This document shows, one piece after another, positions 7,867 through 16,353 of a stretch of 64,000 nt of DNA. This DNA comes from Thermoplasmata archaeon (GTDB lineage Archaea; Thermoplasmatota; Thermoplasmata; Methanomassiliicoccales; Methanomethylophilaceae): assembly GCA_015063245.1 (NCBI GenBank), contig SUSV01000002.1, positions 62,001 through 126,000 of the forward strand. The letters run 5' to 3'. The notes under the pieces are model-generated. The model was not told where the DNA came from. It searched no databases and saw only the letters and a program-made list of their open reading frames with translations. The position numbers and the translations under genes are program-made. Numbering within the stretch: the stretch's first letter is position 1; each line of letters starts with the position of its first letter.

Positions 7867-9024
7867 TCACTTCTTCTTCGATTTGGTCCTTTCCTTCTTT
7901 TCCTCGACCACTTCTCTGTACAGCCTGTCGAGCGCTTCGGCGGTAGCCTGTATAGAGTACTCCTCGGCGGTCCTTCTCGCTCCGGCCTTGAGCTCATCGA
8001 TATGAGCCAGGCCTTCGTTTATGACCCTTGCGCAATCCTCCACGGTGGTCTCGAAGAGGTATCCGTTGACCCCGTCCTTGATGACATCAGTGAATGCGCG
8101 CCCGTTGGCGCACATGGCGGGGATCTTGCATGCCATGGCCTCGAGCGTTGTGAGTCCCTGCGTCTCGAACTTGGATGCTGTAATGAAGATGTCCGCGCAT
8201 GAGTAGTACGATATGAGCTCATCGTCGGGGACGAATCCGGCGAAGACGACCTTGTCCTGGACGCCGAGGTCGACCGCAAGCTGCCTCCATTCCTTGTCGC
8301 ATGGCCCCTTCCCGCAGATTAGGAGGACTACATCGTCGGGAACGACCTTCATGGTCTCGATCAGGAGGTCTACCTTCTTCTCGAACGACATGCGCCCTAC
8401 GGTGATCAGCACCCTCTTGCCTACGAGCCCGTGCCTCTCCCTGATCATGTCGCCCTTGTCATCCTTCCTGAACCTGTCGATGTCTACCCCTACCGGGATG
8501 ACCTCGAGCCTCTTCGGTTTGACGCCCATGGCCAGCAGCTCCCTCTCTATGGGAGGCGTAGGAACGACAAGCGCGTTCGGCCTCTTTAGCTCCTGGCGGA
8601 GGTAGATCTGGACCATCTTGTTCAGGACGTTCTTGGGGAGCCTGATCGGGGAGTACTGATATGCGACCTCGTTCACCATGGTGACGAACGTCTGGACGGT
8701 GGGGATGCCGGTCTTGTGCGATGTCACAAGCCCTTTCAGGGTCATGACGGTGCATCCGTGCATGTGGATGAGGTCGGGCTGTATCTCCTGGATCGCCTTC
8801 AGGTTGTTGTGCCTGAACTCCGGCAGGAAGTAACCCTCATAGGACTTGAAGGGCTTCGCTTTGACGTAGTAGATTCCCTCCTCCCTGTCCTTCTCTCCCG
8901 GGTCGGGAGCGACGATGAAGACTTCGTGACCCATCTTCTCGAGGCATTGCCTGGTGGTCAGAACCTGTGTGGCGACCCCGTCGCGCGTCGGGAAATAACT
9001 GTCGGTCACTATTGCGATCCTCAT
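7867..9024 (-). CDS. Glycosyltransferase family 4
   Basis: A 385-residue GT-B enzyme. The N-terminal Rossmann half starts 'MRIAIVTDSYFPTRDGVATQV'. The C-terminal half carries 'GRMSFEKKVDLLIE' near residue 215 and the nucleotide-sugar site near residues 290-300 ('KFETQGLTTLEAMACKIP', an ExxGLxxLEAMA motif). The tail is lysine-rich (KKERTKSKKK). It resembles GT4 enzymes that move mannose or glucose onto lipid or glycolipid acceptors on the cytoplasmic face. It is divergent from the isomerase/mutase operon at 9171, so it may use the sugar those genes supply, which is an inference. Confidence 0.85.
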   Translation of the reverse strand: MRIAIVTDSYFPTRDGVATQVLTTRQCLEKMGHEVFIVAPDPGEKDREEGIYYVKAKPFKSYEGYFLPEFRHNNLKAIQEIQPDLIHMHGCTVMTLKGLVTSHKTGIPTVQTFVTMVNEVAYQYSPIRLPKNVLNKMVQIYLRQELKRPNALVVPTPPIERELLAMGVKPKRLEVIPVGVDIDRFRKDDKGDMIRERHGLVGKRVLITVGRMSFEKKVDLLIETMKVVPDDVVLLICGKGPCDKEWRQLAVDLGVQDKVVFAGFVPDDELISYYSCADIFITASKFETQGLTTLEAMACKIPAMCANGRAFTDVIKDGVNGYLFETTVEDCARVINEGLAHIDELKAGARRTAEEYSIQATAEALDRLYREVVEEKKERTKSKKK

Positions 9025-9170
9025 GCTCCGTCCTCCATGATGGCTATACCGCCATGCCGATGCTATCGCGATGCGTAGCGCAGTTATGATGATTTTGGTC
9101 GCATCAAGCCCTCGTTCATTTATAATAAGACGAACACGATGCTCGTGGCATTCGAATTGGAGCTAACCAC

Positions 9171-10085
9171 ATGATGTCCGACGGACCTAGCAGACTTCTC
9201 CCCGAGCACATTCAGGAATCACTTGGATTCGACGTTCCCAAGCAGGAGAAGGCCTCGATGATATGCCTTTTCAACTTCGAGGCATCCAATATCGCCGCGG
9301 ATACGGTATCCTCGTACGTGTTCAGCCATTCCGAGGCGCAGGTCCACACGATTGTGGACAGGGTCGTGCCCGCATGGGTGAACGAGTCGTCGGATGTGGT
9401 CATCATGTCATATTCGGGAAACAGCCCCGAGATAGAATCCGTGTACAACACCGCAAGCATGAGGGGGGCGAGGATCCACTGCATCACATCCGGAGGGAAG
9501 CTGGCCGAACTGTGTTCGGGGAAGGGGCATCTCATGCTGATCCCGAAGGGACTCAACAACTTCGAGGCCACCGGATACGAGATGGGCGTGCTGGTCAATC
9601 TCTACGACGCCATGGGCATCGAGGGCATCAAGGATGCGATGAAAGCTGCGATCCCGGGCATAACGAAGTACCGCGACGAGGTATGGGGCTCCAAGAAGGC
9701 TTGGAGGCTCTCGCTGCAGATAACCGACAGGATCCCCGTGATCTACTGCGTAGGGGAGCTGAGGGCAGTCCACAAGAGATGGAAGATGCTCATAAACCAG
9801 GTCCTGGGAAAGCTCGCATTCTCCGGAGAGCTCCCGGAGTTCGACCATAACGAGATAGTGAGCTGGACCGAGGACAGGAACAACAGGGAGTTCATCGTGC
9901 TGATGTTCAGGATCAATACGGATTCGGAGCTGCTGAACCTCATCCAGAACACGGTCACCGAGCTTCTTCCGGAATACAGGCTCAACATCAAGGTCATAGA
10001 CCTGGAGGGCGGACTGATGGAGCGCGCCATCAAGGGCATCATCCTCGCGGACGCGGTCGTTGACTGCATGAAGGGGGGCGAGTGA
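9171..10085 (+). CDS. SIS-domain phosphosugar isomerase-like protein, subunit A of a tandem pair
   Basis: A 304-residue protein similar in layout to the archaeal bifunctional phosphoglucose/phosphomannose isomerase: two SIS halves, 'SYSGNSPEIES' as the phosphate loop and 'ELPEFDHNEIVSW' as the conserved HNE motif. It lacks the usual GMGGSA loop (here 'FNFEASNIAA'), the QPR arginine (here 'LNNFEATGY') and the C-terminal H/R segment. The next gene has the reverse pattern. A TATA-like TTTATAATAAG lies near 9118. The start is 9171 or 9174 (MM). Fold assignment is secure; independent enzyme activity is doubtful. Confidence 0.75.
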   Translation: MMSDGPSRLLPEHIQESLGFDVPKQEKASMICLFNFEASNIAADTVSSYVFSHSEAQVHTIVDRVVPAWVNESSDVVIMSYSGNSPEIESVYNTASMRGARIHCITSGGKLAELCSGKGHLMLIPKGLNNFEATGYEMGVLVNLYDAMGIEGIKDAMKAAIPGITKYRDEVWGSKKAWRLSLQITDRIPVIYCVGELRAVHKRWKMLINQVLGKLAFSGELPEFDHNEIVSWTEDRNNREFIVLMFRINTDSELLNLIQNTVTELLPEYRLNIKVIDLEGGLMERAIKGIILADAVVDCMKGGE

Positions 10086-10086
10086 G

Positions 10087-11079
10087 ATGGACCCGACGCA
10101 GGCAAGGGAGAGGCTCCACGAGTTCCTCGACGACATCAGGAAGACCATCGACACCGACATCGATCTGGGCAAGCCGGAGGTCAAGGCCATATTCTTCGGG
10201 GCGATGGGAGGCTCCGCCATATCGGCCAACATCGTCGCCAACTGCTGCTCCCATTACATGGATGTGCCGCTCACCACCAACAGGTCCCCCATCGTCCCTA
10301 ACTGGGTCGGGAAGGGAACGCTGGTCATCATATCCACATATTCCGGTAACACCGACGAGACCCTCGAGATGTACAATAAGGTCATCAAAACAGAGGCCAC
10401 GGTAGTGGTCATCACCGCGGGAGGGAAGATCAAGGACATCGCCGAGAAGGACGGCATACCCGTCCTGATGGTCCCCACGGGATTCCAGCCCAGATACTCG
10501 GCAGGGTTCATGATCGGATACATCGCGGCCATCATGGCATCCGTCGGATACACGGAGTTCAAGAACAGGCTCAAGGGATGCATAGGCTCCCTAGAGACAT
10601 ACAGGAACTACCTGGAGGCCCCTGGCTCCCTGGCATATCTCCTCGCAGACAAGTACAAGGGATGCATCCCGGTGGTCTGCACCGAGAACAAGTTCAAGGC
10701 CGTCTCGCTGAGATGGAAGGCGGCGTTCAACGAGAACGCCAAGACGATATGCTTCGATACCGCGCTGTCAGAGTTCAGCTATTTCGAAGCGAACCCCTGG
10801 TCGGAGTACAAGGGGAAGAAACTTAGATTGATCGTCCTCACAGGAGAGAACGACCTGGCGGACGGAGGTCCCGTGAAGACCGCCGTGAAGAACATCGAAT
10901 CCCTCGGATTCCCGTTCGACCTAGTCGCCATAGCCGGCACCACCCATGAGGAGAGACTGTTCCGTGCGCTGATCCTCGGTGATTACGTCACGGTGTACAT
11001 GGCGGAGGCGGCCAGGATAGATCCCGAGCTGACCCCTGTCATCACGGAGCTGAAGAAGCGTATCCGCGGGGAGAAGTGA
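10087..11079 (+). CDS. SIS-domain phosphoglucose/phosphomannose isomerase-like protein, subunit B
   Basis: A 330-residue protein starting 1 bp after the upstream stop (TGAgATG). It retains the canonical loop 'GAMGGSAIS' near residue 41, 'STYSGNTDETLE' near residue 80, the 'TGFQPRYSAG' arginine near residue 135 and the C-terminal 'HEERLFRALILGDYV'. The HNE motif is eroded to 'SYFEANPW'. PGI/PMI enzymes interconvert glucose-6-P or mannose-6-P with fructose-6-P. The two adjacent genes have lost complementary motifs, so they may form one heteromeric enzyme. It is co-transcribed with the phosphohexomutase that follows. Confidence 0.8.
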   Translation: MDPTQARERLHEFLDDIRKTIDTDIDLGKPEVKAIFFGAMGGSAISANIVANCCSHYMDVPLTTNRSPIVPNWVGKGTLVIISTYSGNTDETLEMYNKVIKTEATVVVITAGGKIKDIAEKDGIPVLMVPTGFQPRYSAGFMIGYIAAIMASVGYTEFKNRLKGCIGSLETYRNYLEAPGSLAYLLADKYKGCIPVVCTENKFKAVSLRWKAAFNENAKTICFDTALSEFSYFEANPWSEYKGKKLRLIVLTGENDLADGGPVKTAVKNIESLGFPFDLVAIAGTTHEERLFRALILGDYVTVYMAEAARIDPELTPVITELKKRIRGEK

Positions 11080-11083
11080 TATC

Positions 11084-12430
11084 GTGAAGATGTTCGGGAC
11101 CAACGGGATACGCGGTGTTGCCAATCAATACCTGGATTGTGAGCTCGCCTTGAAGGTTGGCAAGGCGATCGCGAAGGTGTTGGGCCCGGGTCCGATCGCG
11201 ATAGCGATGGATACGAGGGTATCGTCGGACATGATCCGTTCCGCCGTCTCGGCGGGACTCATGTCCATGGGAGTCGATGTCCACAATCTGGGGATGGTGC
11301 CCACTCCGGCGATCCAGTACTATGTGAAGACCCATGATGTGTCCGGCGGAGTCATGATCACCGCATCCCACAACCCCCCGGAGTTCAACGGCATCAAGTG
11401 CATCTCTGCGGACGGCACCGAATGCTCCCACGAGGAGGAATCGGCGATAGAGGATGCATACGAGGAGGAGCTCCAGACGGTGTCCTGGGAGAGGATCGGA
11501 AAGGAGACATCCATCGACGGGGCCGGCGAGGCATATGTCGATGCTATCGTATCCAAGGTTGACACGGATCTGATCAGGAGATCGAATATCAAGGTCGTTC
11601 TGGACTGCGCAAACGGCGCATCCGTGCATACATCCCCCCTTCTCCTTGAGAAGCTGGGGGTGCAGGCGGTCGTCCTCAACGGCGTCGCCGACGGCATGTT
11701 CCCAGGCCACTACAGCGAGCCGGTGGAGGAGAACCTCTCCGAGCTGAAGGAGGAGGTTGTAAAGGTCGGAGCGCAGCTCGGTTTCGCCCATGACGGCGAT
11801 GCGGACCGCTGCGTATTCGTATCCGAGACAGGGAGATACCTTCCGGGAGACGTAGGTCTGGCTCTTCTCTCGATCCTGTGCATGGAGACCGCTTCCGGAA
11901 AGAAGGAGGTGGTATCGACCGTGGCTCTCTCCAACATGGTGGAGGACGCCATTAACGATGCGGGAGGCACCCTCGCACGCACCGCTGTCGGCTCGCCGAT
12001 AGTCGCACGCAGGATGATGGAGGACGGAGCGCCCATAGGCGGGGAGGACAACGGAGGGATAATCTTCGCCGACCACCAGTACTGCCGCGACGGAGGCCTT
12101 GCTGCCGCAAGGATGATAGAGTTCGTCGCAAGGTATGGATCGGTCCAGGAACATGTTGACGCACTGCCGAAGTACACTACGATCAAATCCGCTGCATTCT
12201 GTCCCGATGATAAGAAATCGTATCTCGTCGAGACCATGGCCAGGAACCACTCGTCGGAGAGGATCGACAGGACCGACGGTCTCAAGATATCGTTCTCGGA
12301 CGGGTGGGTGCTGCTCCGTCCCTCGGGGACCGAGCCCAAGTTCAGGATCTATTCCGAATCCAAGGATCCAGAGGTGGCCAGGAGCAGGTCCGAGCAGTTC
12401 GTCAGGGAAGTCGCCGATATCTTAGGCTGA
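11084..12430 (+). CDS. Phosphohexomutase (phosphoglucosamine/phosphomannomutase family)
   Basis: A 448-residue alpha-D-phosphohexomutase. The GTG at 11084 gives 'MKMFGTNGIRG', the normal archaeal N terminus. The catalytic serine is in 'ITASHNPPEFNG' near residue 93, the Mg site is 'DGDADRC' near residue 237, the sugar loop is 'GGEDNGG' near residue 322 and the phosphate loop is 'RPSGTEPKFR' near residue 410. It converts the 6-phosphate of glucosamine, mannose or glucose to the 1-phosphate. As third gene of an operon with two SIS isomerase subunits it should feed the NDP-sugar pyrophosphorylase. Substrate specificity within the family is not decided. Its end overlaps the convergent gene by 9 bp. 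Confidence 0.9.
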   Translation: MKMFGTNGIRGVANQYLDCELALKVGKAIAKVLGPGPIAIAMDTRVSSDMIRSAVSAGLMSMGVDVHNLGMVPTPAIQYYVKTHDVSGGVMITASHNPPEFNGIKCISADGTECSHEEESAIEDAYEEELQTVSWERIGKETSIDGAGEAYVDAIVSKVDTDLIRRSNIKVVLDCANGASVHTSPLLLEKLGVQAVVLNGVADGMFPGHYSEPVEENLSELKEEVVKVGAQLGFAHDGDADRCVFVSETGRYLPGDVGLALLSILCMETASGKKEVVSTVALSNMVEDAINDAGGTLARTAVGSPIVARRMMEDGAPIGGEDNGGIIFADHQYCRDGGLAAARMIEFVARYGSVQEHVDALPKYTTIKSAAFCPDDKKSYLVETMARNHSSERIDRTDGLKISFSDGWVLLRPSGTEPKFRIYSESKDPEVARSRSEQFVREVADILG

Positions 12431-12907
12431 GACAATCTCGTCAGCGACTACAGAGAACGAATCGCTCACAGCAGTGATACGGAGTATCTCGCATTTCTCC
12501 ATTGTATAGAACTTGTAATCCACACCTTCGTATGTGAAGGTGTAGACGGACGTCTCCTTCCCGTCGATGGTAGCCGCCCCTTCGTATTCGAACATCTCCG
12601 CCATCCTGTCATCGCTGCCGAATATCACATGGACTTCAGCGCTTCCTTTGTGCTCCGAGGCGGTATCTTTGAAATCGAGGGTTATGCGATACACGCGGCC
12701 CCCTCCGCCCTCTTCCAGGAACTCGCATCTTCCGGTCCCTGTGCAGTCTGATCCGTCCAGGGTCCCTTCCACAGTGTATCTCCTGGTCTCTTCATAGGGG
12801 TCCGGATTGGCATCGCGGTAGGCCTCCATCATCATGAAAACGCATACGGATGATATCAGCAGAAGGCCTATCAGCGCGATCCCGGCGATCTTGGAACCGT
12901 TGTCCAT
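12422..12907 (-). CDS. Membrane-anchored hypothetical protein (161 aa)
   Basis: One N-terminal transmembrane helix (about residues 8-27, 'IAGIALIGLLLISSVCVF') is followed by a ~130-residue polar, probably extracytoplasmic domain. That domain has a pair of cysteines ('DCTGTGRC') and beta-rich pattern segments such as 'RVYRITLDFKD'. No lipobox is evident. I do not recognise a family. It converges on and overlaps the mutase gene by 9 bp, and the CbiX-like gene lies 52 bp upstream in the same direction. Confidence 0.65.
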   Translation of the reverse strand: MDNGSKIAGIALIGLLLISSVCVFMMMEAYRDANPDPYEETRRYTVEGTLDGSDCTGTGRCEFLEEGGGGRVYRITLDFKDTASEHKGSAEVHVIFGSDDRMAEMFEYEGAATIDGKETSVYTFTYEGVDYKFYTMEKCEILRITAVSDSFSVVADEIVSA

Positions 12908-12959
12908 GCTACATCATCATGGAACGTCGATAAAAGCAATTCATTGGATGGGTCAGGCC

Positions 12960-13697
12960 TTACCAGCCTTCCGGTATCTTGCCTTCAAGCTCGTCCAGCA
13001 GATACTGGCTGCGTCCGATGCACTCAGCATGCACGACCGGGATGCTTAGATTCATCTTGCAGACCTTTTCGGGTATGGCCTCCGTGATGCTTCTGCCGCC
13101 GAATATGAACACCGGGAGCAGCACGATCCTCTCCGCACCCCTGTCGATCAGAGTTTCGATCCCATCCTCAAGGCTCTGCCCTTCGTTCTCAAGGACACAG
13201 GCTGTTAACAGAGGGAACCCATGCTCGGAGAGGTACCTCATATGATGTTCCATGTCCTTTCCGCACATGGACATCTTCGAACCGTGGGATATGAGAAGGA
13301 TCCCGTCATTCCCTGTCGCTCCGGCCTCCTCAAGGCGCTGGAGAAGCGCCTTCGGCACCGCTTTGCAGCTTCCGAAAGCCGTCGAGAAGCGTATCGCGAT
13401 ATGCGTCCCTGTGAGATATGTATAGGAGCAGGAGTTGTCCGGCATCCCCATGCGCCTCGGCATCTCCCAGACTGTGAGATTGCCCTCCGACAGGATGAGA
13501 GGGAGGACGATGAACGTGTTGTTCATCCCGTGGACGTTCATCTCCTTCAGAACATCAGCGATATTGGGGTCGCCATCATGGAACGCGACATGCACGTCGG
13601 CATGGCCTCTGGCTCTTAGGCCTTCGGCATACCATTCCGCGATCGGGACGGAAGAACCATCGGCGCGGTGCGCGAGTACGATGACCCCTTTCTTCAT
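12960..13697 (-). CDS. cbiX: CbiX-type sirohydrochlorin chelatase-like protein (two-domain)
   Basis: A 245-residue protein with two repeated chelatase domains. The first starts 'VIVLAHRADGSSVP' with the metal-site histidine near residue 10. The second has 'ILLISHGSKMSM' near residue 137, followed by 'HHMRYL' and 'IVLLPVFIFGG'. Short archaeal CbiX (CfbA) proteins are ~130 residues and act as homodimers, so this is a fused dimer form. Known reactions are insertion of cobalt (B12) or nickel (F430) into sirohydrochlorin, both relevant to a methanogen; which one applies here is not decided. No other corrin genes are in the window. Confidence 0.75.
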   Translation of the reverse strand: MKKGVIVLAHRADGSSVPIAEWYAEGLRARGHADVHVAFHDGDPNIADVLKEMNVHGMNNTFIVLPLILSEGNLTVWEMPRRMGMPDNSCSYTYLTGTHIAIRFSTAFGSCKAVPKALLQRLEEAGATGNDGILLISHGSKMSMCGKDMEHHMRYLSEHGFPLLTACVLENEGQSLEDGIETLIDRGAERIVLLPVFIFGGRSITEAIPEKVCKMNLSIPVVHAECIGRSQYLLDELEGKIPEGW

Positions 13698-13796
13698 GTA
13701 TGAAGCATGGTCGTAGAGGTCAATAACCTATCGTCACTCTCGGTCATCCGTGTCCTCTGGCGGGCTGATGCGGAGTAAACCCCCATCCGAAGTTTG

Positions 13797-13805
13797 TTTA
13801 TAATC
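13797..13805 (+). promoter_or_regulatory. TATA-like box before the ACT-domain gene
   Basis: TTTATAATC ends 25 bp before the GTG at 13831, pointing to a leaderless start there rather than at the upstream GTG 13810. Confidence 0.5.
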
Positions 13806-13830
13806 GTGGGTGTGTTTGTGGGTTGATAAC

Positions 13831-14193
13831 GTGTTCGTCATATCACTGGTCGTGAAAGATGAGTTCGGCGTGACGCAGAGGATACTGGCGGAGTTCACCC
13901 GCAACAAGATCAACATCGATTCCATTGTCGGGGGGACCTGCGAGCAGCCTGGAAAATCGCGCATCGTCATCTCGATGATCGATGAGAATGACGCACTCAC
14001 AGCTGCCACCAGGCTTCAGACACTTCAGGATGTCTACGAGATGGAGATGATCCCTCCCGAGCGCCAGGCGGCCTATGCGCTGATGGCGATGTCCAGCGGG
14101 GGCGTCGGTGTCGTGGGCAGGTCCGCAGAGGTGAATGAGATCATCGAACGCAGCAAGCCTGAGAGGTACGTAAAGGCCCTCAACGCTCTATGA
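13831..14193 (+). CDS. ACT-domain regulatory protein, acetolactate synthase small-subunit-like
   Basis: A 120-residue protein from a GTG start chosen by TATA spacing and by alignment with ACT domains ('VISLVVKDEFGVTQRILAEF'). The first ~75 residues are an ACT domain with 'NKINIDSIVGGTCEQPGKSRIVI'. The rest is a short alpha/beta tail ending 'RYVKALNAL'. Family knowledge: IlvH/IlvN subunits bind valine and control acetolactate synthase. It lies 22 bp before ilvE, which supports a branched-chain amino acid role. No ilvB large subunit is in view, so it may instead regulate another enzyme of the pathway. Confidence 0.7.
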   Translation: MFVISLVVKDEFGVTQRILAEFTRNKINIDSIVGGTCEQPGKSRIVISMIDENDALTAATRLQTLQDVYEMEMIPPERQAAYALMAMSSGGVGVVGRSAEVNEIIERSKPERYVKALNAL

Positions 14194-14215
14194 TACAATT
14201 TCAAAGGTGTCAATA

Positions 14216-15154
14216 ATGCAGAAAGCAAAGAAGATTTGGCTGGATGGAAACATCATCAACTGGGAAGACGCAAAGGTGCATGTCCTTTGTCACGCCCTCA
14301 ACTATGGAACAGGTGTGTTCGAGGGAATCAGGGTGTACAACACCCCTAAGGGAGCCGCCGTCTTCAGGCTTCAGGACCACATCAAGAGACTTATGGACGG
14401 ATGCAAGATCATGGGAATCGAGCCCAAGATCAACGGCAAGATGATGACCAAGGAGGACATCATCGAGGCGCACAAGCAGATCATCAGGGAGAACGAGAAG
14501 CTCGGATTCACCACAGACTACATCAAGCCCACAGTGTTCCTGTCCGGAGAAGAGGTCGGACTCAACCCCACCAAGGTCCCCTCATCACTGTCGATCTGCT
14601 GTGTCTACATGGGATCATACCTCGGCGAGGACGCCAACGCAGGAGCAAAGCTCATCACGTCATCCTGGCACAGGCCTGACAACCTCTGCGCACCCGCAGG
14701 AGCCAAGGTCAACGGAACATACGTCACATCCACCCTCGCCAAGAGGGAGGCCATCCGCCAGGGCGCAGACGAGGCGGTCATGCTCAACTCTGACGGACAC
14801 GTCGCAGAGTGTACCGGTGAGAACATCTTCATCTACAGGAAGGGAGTCATCTACACCCCCGCAGTCTCCGAGTGCATCCTCGAGGGAATCACAAGGGATT
14901 CCATCATCAAGGTCGCAAGGGACCTCGGATACACAGTCGTCGAGAAGGACATCACAAGGTCGGAGCTCATCTCGGCAGATGAGGTCTGGATGACCGGAAC
15001 CGCAGCCGAGATCGGACCCGTCACGATGATCGACGGAAGGGTCATCGGAGACGGAAAGATCGGAAAGGTCGCAACCGAGATCCACCAGAAGTTCATCGAG
15101 ATCGCTACCGGAAAGGACCCCAAGTACGACGCTTGGCTCGACTACGTCAACTGA
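14216..15154 (+). CDS. ilvE: Branched-chain amino acid aminotransferase
   Basis: A 312-residue PLP fold-type IV transaminase. The start at 14216 is supported by an AAAGGTG ribosome site 7 bp upstream and by the usual opening 'KIWLDGNIINWEDAKVHVL'. 'NYGTGVFEGIRVY' near residue 33 is the family hallmark. The PLP lysine should be in 'GAKVNGTYVTSTLAKREA' near residue 163. 'GTAAEIGPVTMIDGR' near residue 262 binds the cofactor phosphate. It catalyses the last step of leucine, isoleucine and valine synthesis. It forms an operon with the ACT protein and is followed by a GCCCCC-GGAA-GGGGGC hairpin. Confidence 0.93.
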   Translation: MQKAKKIWLDGNIINWEDAKVHVLCHALNYGTGVFEGIRVYNTPKGAAVFRLQDHIKRLMDGCKIMGIEPKINGKMMTKEDIIEAHKQIIRENEKLGFTTDYIKPTVFLSGEEVGLNPTKVPSSLSICCVYMGSYLGEDANAGAKLITSSWHRPDNLCAPAGAKVNGTYVTSTLAKREAIRQGADEAVMLNSDGHVAECTGENIFIYRKGVIYTPAVSECILEGITRDSIIKVARDLGYTVVEKDITRSELISADEVWMTGTAAEIGPVTMIDGRVIGDGKIGKVATEIHQKFIEIATGKDPKYDAWLDYVN

Positions 15155-15163
15155 AACCTTTCA

Positions 15164-15179
15164 GCCCCCGGAAGGGGGC
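15164..15179 (+). terminator. Stem-loop after ilvE
   Basis: A perfect 6-bp G/C stem with a GGAA tetraloop lies 10 bp after the ilvE stop. There is no U tract behind it, so it may stabilise the 3' end rather than stop transcription. Confidence 0.4.
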
Positions 15180-15333
15180 CATCACCTATTCAGGATCATC
15201 GCGGCAATGCCGATTTCCGTTTATCTTAAGAATTGTACATGGTAAGAAAATGCACATTTTGCGCAATCATTTTTAATAAAAGTAAGAAGTGCATTGACTC
15301 AAATCTTTTAGATTCACTCGGATGGTGTTTTGG

Positions 15334-16353
15334 ATGGGAGAGAAACATTACAGAGCGAAGGCACCTCTTCGTATAGGCTTGGTAGGCGGAGGTACGGATG
15401 TCAATCCGTATGCCTCCCAGAAAGGCGGTATGGTCTTCAACACGACCATCAACAAATATGCATATTGTACGATCACGCCTACCGGCGACTCGTCCATGTC
15501 CATCCATTCAACGGATTATGGAAAATATGAGGCTCCCCTCGACGGAGGACCGCTTCCCCTCGACGGTAACATGGACCTCATCAAAGCCGTCACCAACCAC
15601 TTCAACATCACGGACGGATTCAAGATGTTCCTCCAGTCGGAGGCACCGCCCGGATCCGGTCTCGGAGGATCGTCCGCGGTCATCGTGTCCATCATCGCCG
15701 CTGTATGCGAGTGGAAGGGCATCAGGATGACCGGTGACGAGATGGCCAGTCTCGCATTCAAGCTGGAGAGGGAGGACATTGGCCTCAAGGGCGGGAAGCA
15801 GGACCAGTACACCGCTGTGTTCGGAGGTTTCAACGTCATGAGATTCTCCCAGGACTGGGTCGATGTCAACCGTGTCAGGGTCGACGAGGACACCGTCAAC
15901 GAGCTCCAGTACAGATCCGTGCTGTGCTACACAGGGACATCCCGCGAATCCGCGGATGTGATCGACAGTCAGGTCAAGAAGTTCGCCACAGGGCAGAACG
16001 AGGCCGCCCTCGATGCCGCAAAAGCCCTGGTCAGGCCGATGTCCGATGCCCTCAGCAAGGGAGACATCAACCTGGCAGGAAAGTACCTCGACGAGTCATG
16101 GCAGCTGAAGAAGCAGTTCTCGGACAAGATCACCAATCCAAAGATCGACCAGCTCTACAATGCCGCCAAGGAGGCAGGTGCCATCGGAGGAAAGGTCTCC
16201 GGAGCTGGAGGTGGAGGTTTCATGTACTTCATATGCAGATACGACACGAAGTACAGTGTCGAGAAGGCGCTCTACAAGCTCGGTGCCAAGGTCACCGATT
16301 TCGCCTTCGAACCGAACGGTGTAATTTCATGGAGTTATCCAAATGACGATTGA
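15334..16353 (+). CDS. hddA: GHMP kinase, D-glycero-D-manno-heptose 7-phosphate kinase-like
   Basis: A 339-residue GHMP kinase. A GGTG ribosome site 6 bp upstream favours the ATG at 15334 over 15322. The N-terminal 'APLRIGLVGGGTDV' is typical of heptose-7-phosphate kinase HddA. The ATP loop 'PPGSGLGGSSA' lies near residue 106 and the C-terminal 'GKVSGAGGGGFM' near residue 285. HddA phosphorylates the anomeric carbon of D-glycero-D-manno-heptose 7-phosphate on the way to GDP-heptose. The next gene overlaps it by 11 nt and encodes the flanking pathway steps, which strongly supports the substrate assignment. A TTTTTAATAAAAG box near 15270 is the probable promoter. Confidence 0.82.
   Translation: MGEKHYRAKAPLRIGLVGGGTDVNPYASQKGGMVFNTTINKYAYCTITPTGDSSMSIHSTDYGKYEAPLDGGPLPLDGNMDLIKAVTNHFNITDGFKMFLQSEAPPGSGLGGSSAVIVSIIAAVCEWKGIRMTGDEMASLAFKLEREDIGLKGGKQDQYTAVFGGFNVMRFSQDWVDVNRVRVDEDTVNELQYRSVLCYTGTSRESADVIDSQVKKFATGQNEAALDAAKALVRPMSDALSKGDINLAGKYLDESWQLKKQFSDKITNPKIDQLYNAAKEAGAIGGKVSGAGGGGFMYFICRYDTKYSVEKALYKLGAKVTDFAFEPNGVISWSYPNDD

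Noticed and set aside
11042-12250. 402-aa minus-strand ORF
   Set aside because: Shadow of the phosphohexomutase gene; low-complexity polar translation without motifs.
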